From positions 1 through 12,213 of the forward strand of contig CAYZNJ010000020.1 of NCBI GenBank assembly GCA_964479745.1: DNA of 12,213 bases, read 5' to 3'. The notes below the pieces were generated by a model that saw only the letters and a program-made list of their open reading frames with translations, ran no database searches and had not been told where the DNA came from. Shown piece by piece: positions 1 to 6,332 of this stretch. The translations under genes were made by a program, and so were the position numbers. Source of the stretch: JACPNK01 sp964479745 (GTDB lineage: Bacteria > Patescibacteriota > Minisyncoccia > 2-02-FULL-40-12 > IGHO2-12-FULL-4). Position 1 is the stretch's first letter. The number at the start of each line of letters is the position of its first letter.

Positions 1-2
1 GC

Positions 3-584
3 GTCCACTGCTCCAAGGAACAGCTCCGTGAAGTTAGCGAGTTGCCGTGGGGCGAAGATGTCCTCAACGGCCCCTGCCCCTTCAACAATGGCAAGGCGGT
101 CCGTGAGACCCACTTCGCATTCCTGGGAGTCGACAAGTTGAACGGCTCGCCGCTGACCATCACGAAGTTCCAGGAACTACATCCCGCATCGGGGCAGCCG
201 AAGTTCTACAACTACGCTCCGAGCTCCTGGTACACAGGCCACCCCTTTGCTGCCGACAAGACGATGAAGCTGCGGTGGTACCTCTTGCTCAAGGATATCG
301 TGCCCAACTCGACCAGCACCAACTGGGACAACCAGAAGGCCATGCTGCCCGCCGAGTACAAGGTTCCAACAGCTGTCGAAGAGACGGCCAAAGACCTCTG
401 CGTCCAGTGCAAGACGGGCGTCTACCCCAACCTGAAAGTCTACGCTAGGGTGGACGACCTTTCCTCGGGCGGCAGCCGTGTGAGCGTCGGCGGCTGCTAC
501 GATGGCGGTGTCGATGTCAGCGACTGGAGCGACTCTGACTACGACTGGGTTGGTGTCGGTGCCTCTCGGAAGTTGCCAGCCTGA
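3..584 (+). CDS. DGR target protein, C-type-lectin-like variable protein (5' partial)
   Basis: The reading frame is open from the first full codon to TGA at 582-584, giving 193 visible residues; the true start lies left of the window. This is the diversified protein of the retroelement. The C-terminal 42 residues or so contain the variable repeat, which reads LSSGGSRVSVGG, then C-Y-D-G-G, then VGVGASR and a short tail. Upstream are features typical of the CLec-type DGR targets I know from CPR genomes: a FLGVDKLNG segment, ELHPASGQP, a Trp/Tyr-rich stretch with RWYLLLKDIVPNS, and MLPAEYKVPTAVEE. The expected role is ligand binding through a lectin-like fold whose surface residues are varied; the ligand is unknown. 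No signal peptide or anchor can be judged because the N-terminus is missing. The gene is visibly GC-richer, with C/G-ending codons, than the AT-rich avd and RT genes beside it. Confidence 0.85.
   Translation, partial: VHCSKEQLREVSELPWGEDVLNGPCPFNNGKAVRETHFAFLGVDKLNGSPLTITKFQELHPASGQPKFYNYAPSSWYTGHPFAADKTMKLRWYLLLKDIVPNSTSTNWDNQKAMLPAEYKVPTAVEETAKDLCVQCKTGVYPNLKVYARVDDLSSGGSRVSVGGCYDGGVDVSDWSDSDYDWVGVGASRKLPA
459..569 (+). repeat. DGR variable repeat (VR) in the target gene
   Basis: This is a 111-base stretch at the 3' end of the target gene that aligns without gaps to 942-1052. The two copies differ at 23 positions, 18 of them where the template has A (18 of its 29 adenines are changed). The changed codons are mostly template AAC turned into GGC, AGC, GAC, TAC, TCT or TGG. 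The last 21 bases (549-569, GTTGGTGTCGGTGCCTCTCGG) are identical in both and are the likely initiation-of-mutagenic-homology region. Similarity falls off at 570 and to the left of 459. Confidence 0.93.
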
Positions 585-597
585 ACTTTGAACCCTT

Positions 598-612
598 GAG
601 GACTTGTTCCTC
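598..612 (+). other. Small hairpin downstream of VR
   Basis: GAGGA (598-602) can pair with TCCTC (608-612) around a 5-base loop, 29 bases after the end of VR. In the Bordetella phage DGR a hairpin or cruciform just after VR promotes target recognition. This one is short and further away, so equivalence is only a suggestion. Confidence 0.25.
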
Positions 613-792
613 TTGAATCCCTTGAATCTTCGGCGAAATTTTTTCGCAGGAGGTTTGGGGGATTCTTTCTTTTTATACAATGATAGATTATATTATACAT
701 ATCCTGCTAATGCAGATACGGCCAAGGCTTTATCTCGTGGGATGTCTTATCTTAAGACTCGCCAGAATATTGGCGGCTATGGCTTCCAGTAG
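604..792 (+). other. Small open frame between VR and TR, coding status doubtful
   Basis: A frame opening at TTG 604 runs 62 codons to TAG at 790-792 and would end in ...SYLKTRQNIGGYGFQ. AGGAGG lies at 649-654, but no start codon follows it at normal spacing. A second frame (ATG 680 to 889) overlaps it. I recognise neither product. Because the same stretch holds several back-to-back perfect hairpins, I think it is mainly non-coding RNA and the open frames are incidental; a small protein or remnant of a former gene is the alternative. Confidence 0.2.
633..647 (+). other. Second small hairpin downstream of VR
   Basis: GCGAAA (633-638) and TTTCGC (642-647) form a perfect 6-bp stem with a TTT loop, 64 bases after VR. 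It is followed by AGGAGGT and then by AT-rich sequence at 671-700 that may hold a promoter. It could be a target-site structure, a weak terminator of the target gene, or chance. Confidence 0.3.
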
Positions 793-941
793 CGTGCGAC
801 TAAGGTGGAGATTGAACTTCTTGCTCGCTTCTAACGGAGATGACATTCTTGTCTGCTCCCAAATAAAATTCAGAGAGAATAGGATATAGACTCTATGAGT
901 GGTAACCCTAAACTCTCGGTGTCTAGGACGGGAGTGAGCAA
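700..941 (+). ncRNA. Putative structured leader of the template-repeat RNA
   Basis: This 240-base stretch has no convincing gene but carries a chain of hairpins. CTGC/GCAG pair at 704-707 with 712-715. GTCTTA/TAAGAC pair at 744-749 with 753-758. CGCCA/TGGCG pair at 760-764 with 771-775. GGAG..GACA pairs with TGTC..CTCC across 836-859 around a TTCT loop. ACTCTCG/CGGGAGT pair at 912-918 with 929-935 (one G-U). A longer-range pair, TTGCTC 821-826 with GAGCAA 936-941, ends exactly where the TR homology starts. It would be the 5' portion of the TR RNA, perhaps a binding platform for RT-Avd. Pairings are read by eye, and the transcript ends are unknown. Confidence 0.45.
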
Positions 942-1052
942 CTTTCCTCGAACGGCAACCGTGTGAACGTCGGCAACTGCCACAACGGCAGTGTCAATGT
1001 CAACAACTGGAACGACAACGGCAACAACAACGTTGGTGTCGGTGCCTCTCGG
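942..1052 (+). ncRNA. DGR template repeat (TR)
   Basis: This is the donor copy for mutagenic retrohoming. Read in the frame matching VR it contains twelve AAC codons and one AAT, the usual DGR design: mutating the first two bases of AAC never creates a stop codon. It is followed in frame by a few more codons and TAA at 1065-1067, but no start codon opens the frame upstream, so it is not itself a gene. The 3' 21 bases (1032-1052) match VR perfectly. Its transcript is expected to be reverse-transcribed by the RT encoded at 1454-2503. Confidence 0.93.
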
Positions 1053-1064
1053 AACTTCCTTCTC

Positions 1065-1101
1065 TAACTAAAACGCTCCCCAATGGGGAGCGTTTTAGTT
1101 A
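1065..1101. terminator. 17-bp perfect hairpin after TR, probable bidirectional terminator
   Basis: Bases 1065-1081 pair perfectly with 1085-1101 around an AAT loop; the stem has a GC-rich top (CGCTCCCC/GGGGAGCG) and an A/T-rich base (TAACTAAAA/TTTTAGTTA), so each strand has a T-run after the GC core. It sits exactly between two convergent units: the TR-frame TAA is 1065-1067 and the avd stop codon is 1099-1101. It could terminate both transcripts or be a functional structure in the TR RNA 3' end, only 12 bases past the VR/TR identity. Confidence 0.7.
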
Positions 1102-1449
1102 AGAGATTCTAGTAGATTTAATCCAACCACCGAGCATTCTGCCAATCTCATCAATGGCTTCTTGCAGCAACAGGTACTTGTTGTTATCTAAAATCTTTAG
1201 CTCTTTCAGGAGTCGAATAAAGACTTTGAGTTTGTTGAGCTTGATGCTTGTTTTTTCCAGAACTGGCAATTTGTCAGATTTAGATACAAAACTGGCCAAG
1301 AAAATATCTTCTATTATCTCAAGAATTGTGTTTTCGGTCTTTTGCCAAAGAGTATACCGATCCTGTCTTAAAACGTTATTGCGATAACTATAGAAAGTCT
1401 TATATAATTCATATGACTTTTTGAAAATTGGTATATCGAATTCGTCCAT
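1099..1449 (-). CDS. avd: Avd, DGR accessory variability determinant (four-helix-bundle protein)
   Basis: The 116-residue product is predicted all-helical and matches the Avd family of DGRs, related to the four-helix-bundle proteins found in 23S rRNA intervening sequences. The clearest mark is the C-terminal EIGRMLGGWIKS segment (residues 101-112), which parallels the EVGRILGSWI of Bordetella phage Avd; a basic RQDRYTLWQK segment near residues 28-37 is also typical. Avd forms a pentamer that binds the RT and TR RNA and is needed for mutagenic cDNA synthesis. ATG at 1447-1449 is the start; no clear Shine-Dalgarno is seen. Oddly, the gene is on the opposite strand from the target, TR and RT, convergent with TR and divergent from RT, whereas in the classic arrangement all are co-directional. 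Confidence 0.85.
   Translation of the reverse strand: MDEFDIPIFKKSYELYKTFYSYRNNVLRQDRYTLWQKTENTILEIIEDIFLASFVSKSDKLPVLEKTSIKLNKLKVFIRLLKELKILDNNKYLLLQEAIDEIGRMLGGWIKSTRIS
1379..1408 (+). promoter_or_regulatory. Candidate sigma70 promoter for the RT gene
   Basis: TTGCGA (1379-1384, 4 of 6 consensus bases) is followed after 18 bases by a perfect TATAAT (1403-1408). Transcription would start near 1415, about 40 bases before the RT ATG. It lies inside the 5' coding part of the opposite-strand avd, which makes sense if the RT must be transcribed independently of the TR RNA. Confidence 0.4.
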
Positions 1450-1453
1450 AGTT

Positions 1454-2503
1454 ATGAAGATTTATAATGATATTTTTATGAAGATAGTTTCATTAGAAAA
1501 CCTATTTTTAGCGTGGGACAATTTTAAGAAAGATAAAAAGAGTAAGAAAGACGTCATGCGATTTGAATGGAAACTTGAAGATAACATATTCCAGCTACAC
1601 AGGGATTTAAAACATAAAAGCTATAAGCATGCGCCCTACAGTTCTTTCTATATTAACGACCCGAAGCAGAGGCATATTCACAAAGCTAGCGTTAGAGATA
1701 GGGTTCTGCATCACGCCATGTTTTCGATTCTGAATCCTGTCTTTGAGCCGACCTTTATAGCCCACTCTTTCTCCTGTCGTATTGGCAAGGGCACTCACAA
1801 AGGAATCAATAGTTTGGCCTCGATGTTGTTGAGCAATAATCATAATAATTCTATAAATTGCTTCGTTCTTAAATGCGATATTAAAAAGTTTTTTGATGCC
1901 ATAGACCACAATGTATTGCTGAATATTCTTCAAAAAAGAATTAAAGGTAAGGACGCCTACTGGCTTCTTGAGGAAGTGATAGAAAGTTTTGAATCTTCTC
2001 AATCGAATATTTTACAAAGAAAAGGAGTTCCGATTGGTAATCTGACTTCTCAGCTTTTCGCTAATATTTATTTGAACAAGTTTGATCAATTTATTAAACA
2101 TGACTTAAAAATTAAACACTACTGCCGATATACTGATGATTTTGTAATAGTTTCTGATAATCAGTCGTACTTAAATGATTTAATTCCTAAAATTAAAACT
2201 TTCCTTAGATCACACCTACAACTCGAACTCCATCCAAGTAAAATGTCCATCCGTAAATTTCAGCAAGGCATAGATTTTCTTGGTTATGTGTCATTGCCAT
2301 ATCATCGTGTAATCCGTTCTAAAACCAGGCAAAGAATGTACAGAAAACTGGAAGCCAGAATAAACGAGTATCGTTCGGGAACAATAAGCCGCCATACACT
2401 TGAACAATGCCTACAATCGTATCTTGGCGTATTAACCCATGCAGATACTCATCAGTTGACCCAGAAGTTAAAAAACCAGTTTTGGTTCTGGATTAATCAA
2501 TAA
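1454..2503 (+). CDS. DGR reverse transcriptase
   Basis: This is a 349-residue RT that makes adenine-mutagenised cDNA from TR RNA. Visible motifs in order are: a YKHAPYSSFYINDPKQRHIHKA block and RDRVLHHA near the fingers, RIGKGTHKG, the first catalytic Asp in KCDIKKFFDAIDH (D142), the DGR-diagnostic IGNLTSQ (residues 194-200; other RT groups have QG where DGRs have SQ), and the catalytic YTDD (226-229), then IDFLGY. The length fits a minimal DGR RT with a short thumb and no maturase or endonuclease domain. I chose ATG 1454 because MKIYNDIF.KIVSLENLFLAW resembles the N-termini of related RTs; the frame is open further left to a TTG at 1421, which would overlap avd, and another ATG exists at 1478. 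No good Shine-Dalgarno is present. The gene is AT-rich, unlike the target gene. Confidence 0.93.
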   Translation: MKIYNDIFMKIVSLENLFLAWDNFKKDKKSKKDVMRFEWKLEDNIFQLHRDLKHKSYKHAPYSSFYINDPKQRHIHKASVRDRVLHHAMFSILNPVFEPTFIAHSFSCRIGKGTHKGINSLASMLLSNNHNNSINCFVLKCDIKKFFDAIDHNVLLNILQKRIKGKDAYWLLEEVIESFESSQSNILQRKGVPIGNLTSQLFANIYLNKFDQFIKHDLKIKHYCRYTDDFVIVSDNQSYLNDLIPKIKTFLRSHLQLELHPSKMSIRKFQQGIDFLGYVSLPYHRVIRSKTRQRMYRKLEARINEYRSGTISRHTLEQCLQSYLGVLTHADTHQLTQKLKNQFWFWINQ

Positions 2504-2528
2504 AAAAACTGCAAAAAGCAGTTTTTTT
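2502..2528. terminator. Bidirectional intrinsic terminator between RT and rpoC
   Basis: A7-CTGC (2502-2512) pairs with GCAG-T7 (2518-2528) around an AAAAA loop, giving a GC core with A-tract and T-tract on both sides. It overlaps the RT stop codon (TAA 2501-2503) and lies about 80 bases past the rpoC stop on the other strand, so it can end both convergent transcripts. Confidence 0.85.
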
Positions 2529-2559
2529 ATGAAAAACTAAAAATCTTTCTAAGAAATTA

Positions 2560-2582
2560 GGATGGATGGATGGATGGATGGA
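2560..2582. repeat. Tetranucleotide repeat (GGAT)x5.75
   Basis: Five full GGAT units and a partial GGA run without interruption from 2560 to 2582, in the stretch between the shared terminator and the rpoC stop codon. In the rpoC transcript it reads as (ATCC)n in the 3' untranslated part. Such tracts change length by slippage. No gene is placed to be switched by it. Confidence 0.9.
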
Positions 2583-2609
2583 ACTGTTTTCATTTTATTA
2601 TAACACTTT

Positions 2610-5600
2610 TTACTCTTCAGCTTTAGACAAAATTTCTTCCTCAAACTCCGCGCCGTAGCCGGTACCGGCGGGAATCAGGCGGCCAATAATGACATTTTCT
2701 TTGAGACCTCGCAGTTTGTCTTCTTTGCCGACAATCGCGGCATCAATCAAAACTCTGGCTGTTTCCTGGAAGGAAGCGGCTGAAAGCAAACTTTCGGTTG
2801 AGAGCGCAACCTTGCTTATGCCCAAAAGCATGGGCAGAAAAGTAGCTTCGGCTTTGCTGTCTTTTTTAACCAATTCGTTTTGCTCGCGAATCTGCCTTTT
2901 TTCAACCACATCGCCCGGCAATAAATCGGTGTCGCCGGCATCAATAACCAGCACTCTGGAAAACATCTGTCTGACAATCAACTCGACATGCTTGTTGTTG
3001 ATACCCTCGCCGGTGGCAAAATAGATGCTTTGGACTTCTTTGATAATATAGTTGGTAACAGCGCTTACATCTTTGGTGACCGCATAAAGCTCTTTAAGAT
3101 CAATATGCCCTTCGCATAACTGCTGTCCGGGCTTTACTTCGTTGCCTTCTTTCACCCAAAGCAGCTGCCCCAAAGGAACAGTAAAACTTTTTTCTTCACC
3201 GCTGGCGGCAACAATTTTTATAGAGTACTGGCGTGGGCCTTCCTGAATTTCAGCCACCCTGCCTTCAACATCCGAAATCACAGACTTCACCGAAGGCGAT
3301 CTGGCTTCAAAAATTTCCTCAACGCGGGGCAAGCCCATCGTAATATCTCCGCCGCCGGCCACGCCGCCGGTATGGAAAGTTCTCATGGTCAGCTGGGTTC
3401 CCGGCTCGCCGATGGCTTGAGCGGTAACTATGCCGACAGCTTCCCCGATTTCAACCAGCCTGTTCTTGGAAAGATCGTAGCCGTAACAGTACCGGCAAAC
3501 GCCGTCTTTGGCTTTACAGCTGATAAGCGATCTTATTTTTATTTTATCCAAACCCAGTTTGTCTATTTCAGCAGCCAGCTTTTTGTCTATCAAAGCGCCT
3601 TTTTTAATTATTACCTCACCGTTATTATCTTCAATATCCTCTAAAATAACCCTGCCCTTGATTCTTTTGCCTAAAGATTCCCCGATTTGCTTGCCGTCTT
3701 CCGCCAGCATTGTGTAACCCTCTTTGTCTTTGCAGTCTTTTTCTTTAATCACCACATCCTGGGCAACATCAACCAAACGGCGGGTCAGATAACCGGCTTG
3801 GGCAGTGTTTAGAGCCGTGTCAACCAGACCTTTTCTGGCGCCGTGAGTGGAAAGGAAATATTCCAAAACGCTTAAGCCCTCTTTGAACGAACCTTTTACC
3901 GGCAACTCAATCAGCTCTCCGGCCGGATTGGCAAAAAGCCCTCTCATACCGGCCAGCTGGTTGACCGTCGCCCAAGAACCTCTAGCGCCGGATTCAACCA
4001 ACATATAGACCGAGTCATCATTTTTAAAATTCTGCTTAACCATTTTTTCCAAACGGGATTTCACTTCAGTCCAGACATCAATAGCCTTTGATTTTCTCTC
4101 GTACTCGGTAAGCAAGCCTTGGTCGTATAAACTGCGGCCTTCTTCAACTTTCTTTTCGGCCTCTTCAATCATGCCTTGCTTTTCATCTACGGTCCGCAAG
4201 TCTTCCATAGCAAAAGAAACTCCGGAAATAGTGGCGTAGTGGAAGCCCAAGTCTTTGGCAGTGTTTAGGAATTTTACGGTTTCTGCTTCGCCTCTTTCGT
4301 CCAGAAGTTCGGCCTCCAGGCCCTTAAGAAATCCTTTGGTTAAAGTTTTATTGACGAAACGAAAATCCGCCGGCAGTTCCCGGTTGAAAATAATCCGGCC
4401 GACGGTAGTGGTGACAAAACCGTTTTCTTGAGTCTCGCCGGGGTCAAGTTTTTTGCTGGGTTTAATTTTTATTTTAGCGCGCAAGTCGGTAAAGCCGTTG
4501 TCATAAGACAAGAGCGCCTCCTCTTCCGAAGAGAAAAACTTCCCCTCGCCAAGAAGATTGTCGCCGGGATGGGTTAAGTAGAAACAGCCAAAAACAACAT
4601 CTTTGGACGGCGCCGCCACCGGTTCGCCGGTAGAGGGTTTCAAAATTCCATGGCTGGCCAACATTAAATCTTGAGCTTCTTTTTGAGCCTCGTTGGTTAA
4701 AGGCAAGTGAACAGCCATCTGGTCGCCATCAAAGTCAGCATTAAAAGCGCTGGTCGGCAGAGCCGGAATCGTAATCGCTTTGCCCTCAATCAAACTCGGA
4801 CGGAAAGCCTGAACGCTCAAACGGTGCAAGGTCGGGGCGCGGTTAAGCAAAACAAGTTTGTCTTTGATTGATTCTTCCAAAGCTTGCCAGACTTCTGGAA
4901 TTTGCTGGTCAATTAAACGGTTAGCTGATTTAATATTGTGGGCTAAACCGGCTTTGATTAATTTATGCACGACAAACGGCTTAAACAGTTCAAGCGCCAT
5001 ATGCTTCGGCAAACCGCATTGGTCAATATCCAAATTAGGGCCGATGACGATAACGCTTCGGCCGGAGTAATCCACTCTTTTGCCCAAAAGGTTTTGTCGA
5101 AAACGGCCAGTTTTGCCTTTAAGCATGTCGGATAAAGATTTGAGCGCTCTTTTTTGGCCGGTTGAGGCGGAGATCATAGTCTGTCCGCGGCGCATTGAAT
5201 TGTCAATCAAAGCATCAACCGCTTCCTGAAGCATTCGTTTTTCGTTTTTGGTAATGACTTCCGGAGCATGGAGTTCCAGCAAGTGTTTCAGACGGTTGTT
5301 GCGATTGATAACCCGGCGGTACAGATCGTTCAAATCGGCAGTGGCAAACCTTCCGCCGTCCAGCTGCACCATCGGTCTTAAAGCCGGCGGTATTACGGGC
5401 AGGATATCCATAATCATCCATTCCGGCCGGACACTGTTTTTCACCATACCTTTCAGCAATTTGAGGCGCCGGATCATTTTTTTTCTTACATTTGGGTTGT
5501 CAGTTGCCTTGAGTTCGTTTTCCGTCTGGGCGATAAGATCGTTTAAATTAATCTCGCTCAACAGTTTTTTGACGGCTTCGGCGCCAATGCCAGCTTCAAA

Positions 5601-6209
5601 AACTTCTCCGTATTTCAGAGAAAGGTCTCTGAAATCAAGCTCTGACAAAATTTGGTATTTTCTGATATTGCGAAGGTTGTTTTTTTCGTAATCTTTTTGT
5701 TCTTTAAGGCGAATGGCTTCGTCCTCGTCTTTGGCGTTTTTAATCTTGGAGCGGAATTCGTTTTCTATTTTTTTCATCGCCTCCGCCTTCAGCTCTTCGT
5801 TTGTTTTCATCACAATATAGCTCGCAAAATATATGACTTTTTCAAGTTCGGTCAGAGAAACATCCAAGACCATGGCAACTTTTGAAGGCACGCCGCGCAA
5901 AAACCAAATGTGGGCCACTGGACTGGCCAGTCTGATATGCCCCATTCTTTCGCGCCGGACGATTGACCTTGTCACTTCCACGCCGCAACGGTCGCAAATA
6001 ATTCCTTTATATCTGATTCTCTTGTACTTGCCGCAATAGCATTCAAAGTCCTTGACCGGACCAAAAATAGCCTCGGAAAAAAGACCGTCGCGTTCCGGTT
6101 TTTGAGTACGGTAATTTATAGTCTCCGGTTTGGTAACTTCTCCGTAAGACCACTCCAAAATTTCTTCCGGCGAAGCTATTTTTAGTTTTAATGATGTGAA
6201 GTTATTCAT
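2610..6209 (-). CDS. rpoC: DNA-directed RNA polymerase subunit beta'
   Basis: The 1199-residue product is the beta' subunit, which with beta forms the catalytic cleft of RNA polymerase. The N-terminal zinc site is complete (C57, C59, C72, C75). The active-site NADFDGDQM motif is at residues 490-498, with Mg-binding D492, D494 and D496. The second zinc site has C826, C898, C905 and C908. The trigger loop begins at MRTFHTGG (942-949) and continues directly into AGGGDITMGLPRVEEIFEA, so the large trigger-loop insertion of proteobacteria is absent. I start at ATG 6209 (MNNFTSLKLKIASPEE) because it matches the usual RpoC start; an in-frame extension to TTG 6263 would read through the inverted-repeat element and looks unrelated to RpoC. 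It follows rpoB and is almost certainly co-transcribed with it. The C-terminus is intact. Confidence 0.97.
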   Translation of the reverse strand: MNNFTSLKLKIASPEEILEWSYGEVTKPETINYRTQKPERDGLFSEAIFGPVKDFECYCGKYKRIRYKGIICDRCGVEVTRSIVRRERMGHIRLASPVAHIWFLRGVPSKVAMVLDVSLTELEKVIYFASYIVMKTNEELKAEAMKKIENEFRSKIKNAKDEDEAIRLKEQKDYEKNNLRNIRKYQILSELDFRDLSLKYGEVFEAGIGAEAVKKLLSEINLNDLIAQTENELKATDNPNVRKKMIRRLKLLKGMVKNSVRPEWMIMDILPVIPPALRPMVQLDGGRFATADLNDLYRRVINRNNRLKHLLELHAPEVITKNEKRMLQEAVDALIDNSMRRGQTMISASTGQKRALKSLSDMLKGKTGRFRQNLLGKRVDYSGRSVIVIGPNLDIDQCGLPKHMALELFKPFVVHKLIKAGLAHNIKSANRLIDQQIPEVWQALEESIKDKLVLLNRAPTLHRLSVQAFRPSLIEGKAITIPALPTSAFNADFDGDQMAVHLPLTNEAQKEAQDLMLASHGILKPSTGEPVAAPSKDVVFGCFYLTHPGDNLLGEGKFFSSEEEALLSYDNGFTDLRAKIKIKPSKKLDPGETQENGFVTTTVGRIIFNRELPADFRFVNKTLTKGFLKGLEAELLDERGEAETVKFLNTAKDLGFHYATISGVSFAMEDLRTVDEKQGMIEEAEKKVEEGRSLYDQGLLTEYERKSKAIDVWTEVKSRLEKMVKQNFKNDDSVYMLVESGARGSWATVNQLAGMRGLFANPAGELIELPVKGSFKEGLSVLEYFLSTHGARKGLVDTALNTAQAGYLTRRLVDVAQDVVIKEKDCKDKEGYTMLAEDGKQIGESLGKRIKGRVILEDIEDNNGEVIIKKGALIDKKLAAEIDKLGLDKIKIRSLISCKAKDGVCRYCYGYDLSKNRLVEIGEAVGIVTAQAIGEPGTQLTMRTFHTGGVAGGGDITMGLPRVEEIFEARSPSVKSVISDVEGRVAEIQEGPRQYSIKIVAASGEEKSFTVPLGQLLWVKEGNEVKPGQQLCEGHIDLKELYAVTKDVSAVTNYIIKEVQSIYFATGEGINNKHVELIVRQMFSRVLVIDAGDTDLLPGDVVEKRQIREQNELVKKDSKAEATFLPMLLGISKVALSTESLLSAASFQETARVLIDAAIVGKEDKLRGLKENVIIGRLIPAGTGYGAEFEEEILSKAEE

Positions 6210-6324
6210 CCCGTACGAAGTCGCAAGGCCATCCACAAAGCTTAAACGAGAATGACTTTGCAACTAATTATTACTTTATATGTTTCCCATACAGACCCGG
6301 TAGGGCGACTTCGTACGGGATTCA
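6205..6324. mobile_element. MITE-like inverted-repeat element at the rpoB-rpoC junction
   Basis: A perfect 16-bp terminal inverted repeat, TCCCGTACGAAGTCGC at 6209-6224 and its complement at 6305-6320, bounds a 112-bp segment flanked on both sides by TTCA (6205-6208 and 6321-6324). Because TTCA plus adjoining bases gives ATTCAT on both sides, the rpoC start codon is present at the 6209 boundary and a second, orphan ATGAAT sits 7 bases after the rpoB stop. Removing the element and one TTCA restores TAA-AAAGGAT-ATGAATAAC, the tight spacing expected of rpoBC. No protein is encoded. The alternative is a native long-range RNA hairpin that hides the rpoC start codon; both can be true. Confidence 0.55.
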
Positions 6325-6332
6325 TATCCTTT

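Noticed and set aside
177..680. Long minus-strand open frame opposite the target gene
   Set aside because: It is the complement of the GC-rich target gene, crosses the VR, and its arginine- and alanine-rich product looks like a shadow of GC-biased codons.
1421..1453. TTG at 1421 as the RT start
   Set aside because: The added 11 residues resemble no RT N-terminus, there is no ribosome-binding site, and it would overlap the start of avd; ATG 1454 fits the family better.
1463..1468. TATAAT as an RT promoter -10 box
   Set aside because: It lies inside the chosen coding region and has no good -35; it would require a leaderless start at 1478. The pair at 1379-1408 is better placed.
2560..2582. 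Possible CRISPR or direct-repeat array
   Set aside because: It is a simple 4-base microsatellite with no spacers.
6210..6263. Extended rpoC start at TTG 6263
   Set aside because: The extra 18 residues run through the inverted repeat and do not match RpoC N-termini, whereas MNNFTSLKLKIASPEE does.
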